From Larus michahellis (lineage: Eukaryota; Chordata; Aves; Charadriiformes; Laridae), in contig NC_133906.1 in assembly GCF_964199755.1 (NCBI RefSeq), forward strand, positions 21,327,419 through 21,391,418: a stretch of DNA of 64,000 nt, written 5' to 3'. The notes under the pieces were generated by a model. The model made no database searches. It was given only the letters and a program-made list of their open reading frames with translations, and was not told where the DNA came from. The translations under genes and the position numbers were made by a program. Positions 13,240 through 24,942 of the stretch are shown here, in pieces. Within the stretch, counting starts at the first letter, position 1; each line of letters starts with the position of its first letter.

Positions 13240-16200
13240 CTGTCTGAAACATTTAGCTTGTGTAATAGAGAAGCCATCGATAGTCTTCATTTTCATTTTT
13301 TGGGGGTGTTTCTTTGGATTCCAGAGACACTGGAATCCATCCGTAGTTAAGTGAGAGACTGGTGTGTGCCGCTGCAGATGAGGGCAGTGGTGTCGAATAG
13401 CGAAGCGCGTAGCTGCCTGGGAAAGGAGCCTTGACAGCAAGTGTCAGAATGTCAGGACAGCAGACACAAATGAGCTGTTAAGATGAGCGTGTTAGGCTCC
13501 GGCTCAGTGACCTGTCAGAAAATATACAGTTTTTTCCTGCTGCTCTTTGTGGTTTAGCGCCAACCCAAGCTGTGTTTTAAACCAGTAAACCAGAAACCCG
13601 ATGCATAAAACTCTTTGTTTTAGCTAAGTATGGAGGGTGAATTTCTGAAGTTTTGTCTCCTAGAGCTGATTTCTGAACGAGAGGGCTGACTCACTCACGT
13701 ACGTGCAGCGCGGATATAGTCCCTCGGGCCAGAACAGTGATCCTGCAGTAGCATAGATATTGGAATACAGGACTGGTAGCCAGTGTACTAGAAAACCTCT
13801 CCATTTAAAGAACTGAAAGAAATCAAGGCATTGCACTTGAATCACCTATGGAGTCTGCTACGCGGCCAGACAGAGAAAACAGAACCAAGGGAAGGTATGT
13901 GAACATACGCCAGTATCTGTTTGCTCAAAGTTGCCACACAAACAAGTTTTACAGTGAACGACCAATATTCCTTCTGCTTTGTACGAGGAACATTTAAAAA
14001 ACAAATTGGATTTTTTTTTTATTTCAGTGACACTGGAATTTCGTCCCAGAATTTGGAAGTATTTGCTGCTCTGAAGTAGATGTGTACTCCCCTTACAAAT
14101 ATTTTATAAGCTGCACTGGAATATGCAAGAGTATGATCTCAGTGTGTTGGTAACACATTGCTGTTGCTGACGGGTCGTTGTGTCTTTTAACTAATGTTGT
14201 TTCCCTTATATTTTACTTTTGCAGAATAGTCTTGCGATTTTAATTTTTTTTTTTTCCCCCCTTTTTTTGCAAAAGAAGCCTGTGTATTTTCCTGGCTATT
14301 TTCTAGAAATGCTGCAGTGATTTACTTGGCTGAGACATGCCTGAGACTTATAAAATTGTGAAGCTGCGGGTAAGGCAAGCGCAAAACTGACGTTCACGAA
14401 ATCCCACAGCACTAGAACGAGGGGTCACTCCTACAAATAGGAGAGGGGCTTAGCATCGCTCGGAGCGGCAGGCGGCAATCTGGGACGCGTTGCCACGGTT
14501 TGTTGTGGAGGCAGGTGGCATCAGCAGGTCGGAAAGGAGTTGGACAACTTCATGAACAAGTCCCTGGTCAGCTGCTAAAGGGAACGGGCTGGGAAGCTCC
14601 GATGTCCTTAATAGGAGAATTGGAGGTTCTCAGGAAGATGGGAGCGGGTCACGCATCGTGGCCAAGCCTGCCTGCTCCTCGTTAACCACTGCTGGGTGGA
14701 ACCTTGGCCAACGCGGCGCAGCTCTCCTCTTTGTACTACATGAGACTTCTGGGCTATTCATACAACACAACGCTGTGCCAAACTACCAGAATTTCATAAA
14801 ACTGCAAGGATAAATGGCTACCTTTCAGCTTAGCCCCAAAATAGCGTAGTTACTGCTCACAACTTCAGAGAAAACCACCTCTGCTGACTTTTTGTTTCTC
14901 CTTTTCAATAGGGAAGGCAGTTTTGACCTACTTGTACTTCCAAAATCCAGTTAAGGCTCGGGAATAACTATGAATAGCAAAGTTTAAAGCCTTGTTCCCT
15001 ATTAACATTTAATTTTCTTTTAGATTATATTGAGGTCCCTGAGAAATATTTGATCAATGGCTTTCACAGTCTCTGTTAAAAGAAATAGGATTAAAGCACA
15101 CTCAAAGAGAGGGAGTGTCTGGCTTAATTGTAGGGCTCATAATTTACTGCTCTGCAAAACTCTGTAGAGCATTAAGTGGAGTCTGAAATATTCCAAATAT
15201 TTTCACATGTCAGAGACTGTACCGGGCTCCCAGTACATGTCAAGTATTTTGTATGTTGTTCTGTCTGATTATTCATACCAAAAGAGACAGTCCATTTAAA
15301 AATGAAGTTATTTCTGTAAGCTCTGGCTACCTGACAACTCTAATGCCTCTCTGCGGCATGACTGCTCATCGCTGCCGGTACACGGAGTGACAGCTGAAGC
15401 CAAGAACCCAACTGCAAATTCAGCTCCACAAATCCTGCCGCATGACTCTGAAATCTACAGCTAGTTGCCAATTTTTATTCCTGACTTGACATGCGACTGA
15501 CAGCAAGTGGATGCCAAAGGGTTTAAGACAATTTTCCACTCTGTCTGTTCTGGATGTATTTAAGCCTGATGTGAGAAATGCCGAATACTTTCTTTCCGCC
15601 AATGAGGCGAAGCCTAGGTAAAAAACCACGTTTCGGAGGGTAGAGAAAAATAAAGAGTTCTCCTGATTGATTAAAGCTATTTAAAACCAGAAATGCTGGA
15701 TGAAGAGGTGTTGGAGGGCAGAGCCCTCCGACATTTGGCTATTGACAGTGCAGTCACGGCCAGTATTAGCGTGGGCGACCGCTGCACCCAGCATAGGGGC
15801 GCTGATGAAGTGCTTCAGCTGGGATCGATGGAGAAAGATTCCAGTGGAACGGAAACGTTGAGGGAGAGAATAACAGGGCTAGAAGAGAAAAACCCTGATC
15901 TATCCTGGAGAAGACAAGGTACATCTTTCAAGTGTTATGAGTTCCTTGTGTAAGTAATATTAGCAATATCTCGTGCCACCCGTAAGTTACCAGGGTGCTG
16001 TACTGGCACCTGTGCTTTGAAAGGGCTCCGCACTAATCGGGACGTGTGTTAAGTAGAAGAAATTCGGAAGACTCTGGAAGAGCTGCTCCATGGCAAGAGC
16101 TGAATGATTTCAGTTTGGTTTTCCTGGAGAATGGTGAAAAACATCTATGATGCCTTAACAGTGCCTAGTTTGACTCTCCCGGCTTTAGCTGCTGTACAAC

Positions 16201-19200
16201 ACTACCTCAGACCTTTATTTCCCAGCCCAGCTGTATTCTCCACTCCAGATCCTTTACACTGCCACCCCCCGTTAGCTTTTAGATCCCCGATAGTCACACC
16301 AGGCCTCAACCTCATCATTCGTCCATCATTCCAATGGTGGTTTAGAATAGAGGATTTCAAAATGAACTGTTTATATACTGATGAGCTTTCTCACGCATCC
16401 CCGAGCTTCCTTATTTATGTTTATTTATGAAGTTTGCTCATCCCTGGAGATCCTTTGATGCTGCTTTGATAGTGCGAGCACTTGGATGCTCATTTAGTTC
16501 TCAGGAGTCTGTGCAGAGCTTGGCGTGTTTCCTTGCCACACATAGACACGCACAATGCCATGCCATTAGTTTTCCCACCGTTTCATTTTCTGTTGGGAAA
16601 TAACGGGTACAAGTCAAAGGGAGCTGCTCAAATTGCACGATGCTCTTAGCACTACAGGTGGGGTGGTGGGCACAGCAAAGCAAAGTGCATCATTAACACT
16701 TAATTGAAAATTGGTTGGTTTTTTTCCTTTCTAGTTGGAATTGCACCCCCACTCTGCTCGCACAACACAATTTTCCAAGGGGTTCAGATATCAGAAAAGA
16801 GCAGATTTTATCCTTTGCGCCGTGGCAGGGGCCAGGGTTGGCTGCAGCTCCTGTGTGCGAGGGGACTGGGTGACCTGGAGCAGAACCTGCATGGTTGCTG
16901 CTGCCGAGCGATGTCCCCTCCTTCCCTTGCAACACCCCAGAAGATTTTGTCTTTAATGTTATGAAACACAAGGTTATTGCATCAGCTTTTTAGTGACCAA
17001 CTGTCTTCACCTGTGGCATTAAAGCATTTGGTATTTAACAATGAGAGCCTTGTTCTGCACCATCGATGCTGCTCTGGGGAGGACAGCAAGTCAAACTCTG
17101 GATCGGAGCATCAGCCAAAGAAGTCATAGTCCAATAGGAACGCTCGAGCCAAACATCCCAGCCTTCAGATTTGATTGGAATTTTCATCTCCGGCAGTCTG
17201 AGCAAATACATCCTTCTACTTGCTGCAAGATCGGCCCCTGGATTTTGAGTTGGACCTGCCATGCATCTTCCTGAACACAGGCCACAGAGCCAGGCAGCTG
17301 GGCAGGAGCGGCTGACTCACAGCCTGGTCAGAAAAGTTGTTTAAATTCCTTCATATTGGAGGGAAATGTCCAGATGGATTAAAAAAAGAAATTGAATGAG
17401 CTAGGCTTTGATGCCCAGAGTTATATTCCTGAGTATGTTCTCTGTAATTTTGCAGTTAAAAAACCTCCTTCCTGTCTTTGTTTTTTCCCACCCCCGCTGC
17501 TCTAGAATTTTTCCTCGTTTCTTAAAAGCTTCTTGGTGCGGATGTACATCACGTCTCTCCATTTGTGCATTACTGGCCCAGTGGACTCTAAACGCGCTGC
17601 CGGAGGCAGCGTGCTGGGGTGCTGTAGCAACTGAGCGCTTTGATGAGTTTTGTACATTATTGGTTGTTTACAAGCCAAGACCTCCATTGATAAGCATCAA
17701 ACTTTCTTTCCTCAGGTGTTTTCCCCTAGTTTGGGTCATAGTGGAAGAGCAAATGGTGGCACAGGAAGAATGACGTTAATAATTTCACAAATTCTGGTAA
17801 AACTTTCTGAGACGCCCTCCTTCCTAGGGCGAAGTGAGGTAGGTGGCTTTAGAATTGTATTTTGCAAGGCTCGGCGATTCCTTCCCCTGCGCTCTGTATT
17901 CAAGTCCACGTTTTGTGCCCTGGGTGGGTGTGTGACATTTGGGAGCAGGGACAGCTGCAGGCAGCAGTTCCGTAGGTGAGCATGAGCGGAATGTCAAGCA
18001 CGTGCTTCTAGTGCCACTGGTGCCAGCGGGACTTCGGGGTCCCCCCGCTGTCCTAATGATGGGTATTTCTTGAATCAGGACCAAGACGAGCACGCTTTTG
18101 AAAAAGTGTATTAAACTGCCTCCGAGATGAAAGTGATCAAGTGATGTAGTTTTTTTTAAAAAAATCTGGTAGGTCCCTTACAGTGTATCTAGACATAACA
18201 GGTATGTTGTAAAGCCTTTCTCGATAACAAAGGGTAACAAATCAAAAACTAAATAATTTGTGTCTAACACCTGAAAATAAAGAAATTCTGAGCTTCAGAT
18301 ACAGGTGGGTTAATAGTTACATCTCAGCAATATCCCTACCCCAAAAATAGTAAATTAGTTGAGATAAAATGGTTTAAGAGCTTCTGATGTGCTTGGTTTT
18401 AATTAGTGTGTAGCTGCAGCTGGAAGAAAGCAGGAAAGTAGTTGAAAATTCTGACTTCTTCAAGCGGAATCAAAATACTGCATTTTGTATGTGCATTTCT
18501 ACTTCCAAGTAGTCTTGGATTTTAAGAATTTAAGTAACCTAAAGTGAATATTTTTTTTTTCCTTAACCTGATATGATTGTTTTGGTTGGTTCACTGAAAA
18601 ATGACAACCCTCTGAAAAGACATTTACTTTAGGCCGAAACTGAGTAAATTTAGGTAGATTTAGTTGTGCAACTATGTAGTAAAGTATATAACATTGGTTT
18701 TATGGAACCGCAATGCAGCCATGCAGCACTGAGAGGGTACAACTGAACCCACGGCTTGTCACTCACTCATTGCAGCGATCCCTGGCCAAGTTATATGGCA
18801 GTCGGTCTGGTTTTAACCTTAGAGATGCTATAAAATAATAGTCCAGTTAAACTTACGTCACTGATGCGGAACCGTTGGTTACTCTCCGATGCCTGGAAAG
18901 ATGCGTTGAAGGGCGCACGCCGAGAGCCCCACAGCTCGGTGCTGGTCCTCAGCTGGGTGCCGGGAGCCTGACTGCACATCTGGGGGTCAGAGATAAGGGT
19001 GAGCTGGGGGGAGAGCAGCGGGGAGAAACGCTCGTCCTCAGCTCTGCTCACCCTGCAGTTAACCCAGCACATTGCGTGCAGAGGTTACGGGCAGCCGGCG
19101 AGGTGAAAACGTCAAAATAAGCAGTGGATCTTGAGAGATTAACATACAAAATCCCTTAATGGATATGTAGGTGACTCAGATCATTACAGACCCACAGAGC

Positions 19201-21052
19201 ATGACTCAGTCAAGCGCAGGGCACAATTGCAGAAACTATGAAAGGAAAAAAAGCCACAGCGTTACCTCCAAAGCAACTTGAATCAAGCCAGAGAGCAGCA
19301 ACAGCACGAAGTTATCAGACTATTTCAGCAGTAAGACAGAGACTTATGGGCAGAGTTTCCAGCACTGGTCAATCTTTCAGAAGGATCGGTTGAGCTTTAC
19401 ACCCCGCTCCTGCCTTGCCTTTCCAGAAGGTTGAGCAGAAGCAGAAGCCTCGGGACAAGTACCATAGCAAAGTGCTAAAGGCTGGGAAGGAAACCAGCAG
19501 GAGCTTTTCAGATAAAGCTTCTGCCAAAGCCAATTAACACGCAACAGCAGGATTGCACCAGCTTTACAGGGGGGAGATGGCAGAGTGACCTTATCTTACC
19601 CAGCAGAGACAGCACAGGGCGGGGTGTTCATGGAGCCAGAGTGTCAGTCGCTCTCTCCTGCCCTACAACAGGGACCTGTCAGCGTGTTTGCCCAAACCGG
19701 TCCTTGACCCATGGATCGGTGCTGTGTCTCCTGTTCCCAAGTCACAGTGAAACATGGGCACAATGAGACCTCCTGAAGACAGCACAGATGTGCCCTGAAA
19801 GCAACAGAGCGAGGCTGGAGGGGTATCCCCAGATCCATCCTGTCCCGCCTCCCCCCAGCCCCAGCTTATGCCGCAGGGATGCGATAGCTGGGCAGAGAGG
19901 TCCATGCCCCCCGTGGAGTCCTAGAGCAGAGTGCCACAGACCCCCACCTCCCCATGGCCACCATGTCTGCCTTCCAGACAGGAGGAACAGGAGCTGCCTT
20001 CTCTCACTGACTCTTGAGACAGCTACTTTATTACCTGCTGCCGGGTTTCCAAATAAACACGACTGACTTCCCTACAGCTCCAGGATGAGCTCCCACAGAC
20101 ATCCGCAGCCCTCTGACAAAAACCGTGACTGCGGCCTGTCTGTGGATGGGACATGAACCGTTTCTTCTGCCACCACCCATCTCCTTGCCCTTCTCCATAC
20201 ATCTCATGCCTTATGCCACACACTCGGGAACAGAGACCATTGCCCCCGAGCACGGCACTGGGGCTGGCAAGAAGTTATCACAACAGAGCAGTGAGTAGAT
20301 ATCCAAGCACTTGAAATTTCACGTTAAAAGCAGGCTGTGAACAGTTGCTGCCTGCTCCGGGATGGCGCCAGCAGGGATGGCAGAGCTCAGCCCAACAGGG
20401 AGGAACAAGCAAGTGCACCTGCAAAAGCCCCTGCTTTAATTTGTGAGGTTTTCCCCCCACTCAAAAAGCCAAAGAGAAGACGCAGAACCTGTTATGTCAA
20501 AGACCCCCGAGCTCCCTGCCGGGCTGATGCCAACGGGAGGGCCGCAATACCAGCACAACTGGAGCAACTGGAGGAGCAGAGCCCTGCCGGGACGGGCGTA
20601 AGGGCTGTTATCAGAGCTTGGCAGCGGGATCACATTTTTGCCTCCGCACCTGTGGCATCTGCCAGGCTCCTGGAGCTACCAGGTGAATGTTTGCATGTCA
20701 TGACCCAGAGCTAATCAGACTTGCAAACAAAACAGGGCCTGGGATTTAGTCCACCGAATTGTTTGCCCCCTGCAATAGAACAGCACGGGGATTTTTCAAA
20801 CAAATTTGTTTTTCTATCTTAGAGTTTTCTCAGCCTTGCCTCTGAATCATGATTTGACCTCGTATTGCGTATATTTTTAGGAAGGCAAAAGTTGAGATCC
20901 TACCTAATCGCTCCAGGAGCTGGGGCTTTACAAAATCCCCGTAGGAAGAATCCCAGCCCGGGGCCAGAAGCGCTCCGAGCTGAACCGCGGACACGGTACC
21001 GCTGCGGAAACCAGCCGGTCTGTGGCACCATCCAGTGGCCACCGGCGGTACT
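13240..21052. other. Gene-free intergenic stretch
   Basis: I see no exon, Kazal motif, RNA gene or clear transposon here. Open frames are short (at most ~120 codons), lie in all frames and do not join through good splice sites. The stretch separates the 3' end of UBLCP1 from CR1 fragments further right. Small regulatory elements cannot be excluded by eye. Confidence 0.5.
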
Positions 21053-21055
21053 GCA

Positions 21056-21076
21056 CCCCCCCCCCCCCCCCCCCCC
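21056..21076. repeat. Poly-C homopolymer (21 C)
   Basis: An uninterrupted run of 21 C lies 26 bases before the 3' tail of a minus-strand CR1. Run length is likely to be polymorphic and prone to sequencing error. Confidence 0.9.
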
Positions 21077-21102
21077 AATCGCTCTGCAATTTGCTCACAA
21101 AA

Positions 21103-21829
21103 GAATCATAGAACCTTCATGGTTGGAAAGGACCTTTGAGATCATCGAGCCCAACCATACACACACAAAAACCCAAACCCTACAGTCTCTGTCACTACAG
21201 CATGCCCTGAAGTGCCACATCTAGGCATTTCTTAAACACCTCTAGGGCTGGTGGCTCAACCCCCTCCCTGGGCAGGCTGTTCAGTGCCTGACCACTCTTT
21301 CAGTAAAGTAATTCTTCCTAATATCTACTCTAAACCTCCCCTGCCGCAACTTCAGACCATTTCCTCTGGTCCTGTCATTATTCCCCTGGGAGAAGAGGCC
21401 AACACCCACCTCTCTCCACCCTCCTTCCAGGTAGTTGTGGAGGGCAATGAGGTCTCCCCTCAGCCTCCTCTTCTCCAAGCTAAACATGCCCAGCTCCCTC
21501 AGCCTCTCCTCATATGCCCTGGTCTCCAGACCCCTCACCAGCCTGGTCGCTCTCCTCTGGACACGCTCCAGCACCTCAACGTCCCTCTTGTACAGCGGGG
21601 CCCAGAATTGGACACAGCACTCGAGGTGAGGCCTCACCAGCGCCCAGTACAGAGGCACCATCACTTCCCTGCTCCTGCTGGCCACGCTATTCCTGATACA
21701 AGCCAGAATGCTGTTGGCCTTCTGGGCCACCTGGGCACACTGCTGGCTCATGTTAAGCTGGCCGACCACCAGCACCCCCAGGTCCTTTTCTGCTGGGCAG
21801 CTTTCCAGCCACTCTGCCCCGAGCATCAT
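21103..21829 (-). mobile_element. CR1 LINE, 5'-truncated 3' part
   Basis: Read on the - strand, this holds an open frame (21281-21829) for the C-terminal part of CR1 ORF2: residues such as [30 protein letters not shown] and [19 protein letters not shown] are hallmark CR1 positions after the reverse transcriptase. The short CR1 3' tail follows, seen on + as aatcatagaaccttcatggt. About 0.73 kb remains. The frame is open over 182 codons, so decay is modest. It is 5'-truncated, as most CR1 copies are. ORFs on the + strand here are antisense shadows. Confidence 0.95.
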
Positions 21830-22215
21830 CCAAGGAGGAGCATCATCATCCTATCAGGCCTTGGAGAGATAACACCAAGGCCTGGAGCATCCCAGGGGGT
21901 CAGCAGGTGCTGGACAGGCCACAAAGACACAACAGCAAACAGCAGAGCACCCTCAGCAGCAGAAAGTCCTCTGAGACCCTGGTAGGGTGGAGGGGACTTG
22001 CACCAACTCCGCAGCTGTGCCGTGCCGTAGCTGCTCGGACACAAGGGCAGGCAGCAGCTTTCTCCTTTGTCACAGCATTAACAGAGGGGAAGAGCTCCAC
22101 AGAGGCAGAGTCCAAGCCTCAGCTGGGTTCAGTGAGAAGTGGAGCGAGTACATCACGCCTGCAGTCCCACCACTGACGCTAAATCTCAATATTTGCATCC
22201 GGCAACAGCATAACT

Positions 22216-22366
22216 GAAGAGCTCTCCCCAAACACCCTGGAGGTGTTTAAAAAAAGGGTAGATGGGGCACTTAGGGACATGGTTTAGAAGTGGCTTTTGT
22301 CAGGGTAGGTTAAAGGTTGGACTTGATGATCTTAAAGGTCCCTTCCAACCTCAGCAATTCTATGAT
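22216..22366 (+). mobile_element. CR1 LINE 3'-end fragment
   Basis: A short + strand piece with standard CR1 terminal text: 'ccctggaggtgtttaaaaaa', 'ttaggttggacttgatgatct'-like sequence, 'cccttccaacctcagcaatt' and 'ctatgat' at the end. It points opposite to the CR1 400 bp to its left. About 150 bp, no coding capacity. Confidence 0.9.
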
Positions 22367-24478
22367 ATCCTGGAGGCACAAAGCCCAGCTCATCTCAGCT
22401 GCGCTTCTCTGCCCCCAAACTTCTTCCTCCAGTGTCTGCAGGAGAGATGAGCAGCGCCCTGGGGAAGACAGCGGTCTGAGCAGTGTCGGGGCCAAGGAAG
22501 TCATTGATTAGAGCTCCCTTTCATCTATTACATCAAGGGGACTTTCTGAGACAGCGCCCTGTGCCTGAGCGCTTTGATGGGAGGTGATGGGCCCTGCAGG
22601 AGGAGAGGAAACTTGTTCAGAGCACGCTGGCCCGACAGCAGCCTCAGGAGAGGGGGAGACGGCTGCCAGGATGGAGAGCCGAGGCACAAGTGACGATCAG
22701 AAACAATTTACTAGGACAACTCACAGTACCAGTGCCTCCTGCCCGCTCCGTCGGTGTAATAACTCATTGCGAGAACAGCTGTTGTGCTCAGCAAACACAG
22801 GCTAATTCAGACACCCACCCTGAGAAGAGGAGGGGTGCTGCACTCCCAGGAACCTGGGAGTCTCTGGGCCTGAATAACGTTACCACAGTTCGTGTGCGGC
22901 TCTGCCGCCGGCACCTCTAGTTTGAAGCAAGATTTCAACAGGTAGAATCAACTCTTGTAGCTGGGTCGTGCCTCTGCAGAGCCCTGGGACAACAAGATGG
23001 CATTTTGCTCGTTTTAGCAGAGCTGCCTTGCTCCCAGAGGCTGGCACAGAGAGGACGTTAGGGCCTCTCTCCAAAATGGGGCCGGCCCGGCCGCACCGGG
23101 GCCTCAGCCCCAGCCGGGTGCTCTCCCGGCAGTCGCCAGAGGGAGCCCGAGGCCCGGGAAGGAGCCGCATCCCCACAGCGACCCCCGCCCCGCTGCTCCT
23201 GGCGGAGAGGCGCTGGGCACGACTGTCCCCGCCCGGGTGACCTTCTGCGGCCCCTCCTCCCTCCTTTTTTAATGGGTCGTCACCATCATAATCATCAGAC
23301 AAATTGGGAGCTTCCGCTTGCCGGCAGTAACTGTGAGCGGTGATTAAGGGTACGTCTAGAAACGGAGGATGACAGGAGGGTGCGTTCGCAGGGCAGGGCC
23401 CAGGCAGCTGATGGTTTTATCACAGGTGACTCCACAAAACCACCCTCCCCAAGCCAGGCATGGCATTCCTCGGGAAGAAGGCCAGAAGTGTCGCAGCCAG
23501 CCCTCGCCGCGGTACTGACGTTTCGGTCCACTCCCAATTAAGCAATTTTAGCTCAGAAACGGAAGCACGGCATTATACAGCAGCACCGCTTTCCTCACAC
23601 CCCTGGGCAGCCCCAAGCTGGGTTCTAGGTCCAACCCTGCTAGAAGCGCTGAAGCTGTCACTCGGGCCAGGCTCAGGCTGGTCAGGGCACCCCCCGGGCC
23701 CAGCAGGGGCTCGGTTCTGACCTTATCTTTCAATCAAGGTTGAGGCCCTGCCAAAGCCCTGCTCGCTCTGGAGACCCAAGGAGCTGACCTTATTGAGGCT
23801 CGTGCCCCTCACTGCCTCGCGGGTCTCAAAGCCAAAGAGACGCCTTGGAGTTCCACCCCGGAGCTTTAAAGCAAGCAACTCTTTATGTGGTACCTACCTT
23901 TCTGCATGGATATATCTTATGCCTCCCCCGTTCTCCCTTTACGTATTGTGGTAACCCTTGCCTCCCACACGCATTTTATAAGCCTTCCCCAGCACTTTTA
24001 TAGCAGCCTTCAAGACACCGAGACCAGCCACAATTACTGCAGCTACTCCCATGAGAAGCTCCTAAACCACACTTATTGCAGGGGGAAAAAAACCCCAAAC
24101 AAACAAACAAACAAACCAAACCACCAAACAAACACCAAAACTCACACCACAAAGCAAACTCCTCACCTTGTCTTCGCTCCAGAATCAGTAAAAACAAGTC
24201 AAATGCTTCCCCTGGGCTCCTATTTAAGTCCTTCAACTGTGATGGGATTGGGGGGGAGTGTTGGCTGATTCCCAGCATCTGGGAGCCGTTTCACCCCAGA
24301 GCAGGCTCAGCTGCTCTCTCATCCTTAAAGGACCCAGTACTCACTGATATCCTCCTGCTGCTCCTGCAACCGTCACCATCTACGTCTTTTCAGTCCCCTG
24401 CAATACTCCCACAGTTCTCCCACCTACTCCCTGAACAAGCCTTTTCTCTCTCCCCATAGCTCAGCCTTTCCTCCCATG
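22367..24478. other. Gene-free stretch, locally GC-rich
   Basis: No gene recognised. The part around 23.05-23.26 kb is GC- and CpG-rich, but I found no first exon or convincing promoter motif beside it. An (AAAC)n tract lies at 24086-24141. Confidence 0.45.
24086..24141. repeat. (AAAC)n simple repeat
   Basis: An A-rich start runs into five clean aaac units and then degenerate accaaac copies. It is a simple-sequence tract with no coding value. Confidence 0.85.
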
Positions 24479-24942
24479 TTCAGTTTTGGGCCCCCTTCCA
24501 GTACAAGAAAGACATTGAAAAACGGGAGAAAGCTCAGTGGGGAGCCACCAAGAGAGCTGGGGGCTGGAGCATTTGCCCTGTGAGAGGAGGTGGAGGGAGG
24601 TGGGCTTATTCGGCCTGGGGAGAAGACTTCATGAGGACGTAAGAGCAGCCTGCCAGTTAACAAGCAGGTTACTGAGCAGACGGAGCCAGGCTCCTGACGG
24701 TGGTGCATGGCTTGGAGATGAGGCAGTTGAAAGAAAAGAGGTTGAAACCTGATACAAGGAAAAATTTCTTTACGGTCAAAGCCTGGGACAGCACCACCAG
24801 GGAGATCGTACGGTCTCCACCCTTGGAGGTTTTCAATGCTAGACTGGATAAAGCTCTAAGCAACCTGATAGGACCTCAGAATTGACCCTGCCATGAGCTG
24901 GAGGTTGGACCAAAGTCCCTTCCAACCTGATCCAGCCTGCCT
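24479..24942 (+). mobile_element. Old CR1 LINE 3' fragment
   Basis: Shows the CR1 ORF2 tail and 3' UTR in diverged form: 'ccccttccagtacaagaaag' near the left end, 'gatacaaggaaaaatttctt' in the middle, then 'gaggttttcaatgctagact' and 'aagtcccttccaacctgatc' near the right end. About 0.46 kb on the + strand. It is more diverged than the copy at 21.1 kb and has no intact frame. Confidence 0.85.

Noticed and set aside
21251-21985. 244-codon + strand ORF
   Set aside because: It is antisense to a CR1 ORF2 tail that has recognisable CR1 residues on the - strand.
23090-23160. CTCF-like site near ccagagggagc
   Set aside because: Does not match the consensus spacing of the core; a single imperfect motif is not informative.
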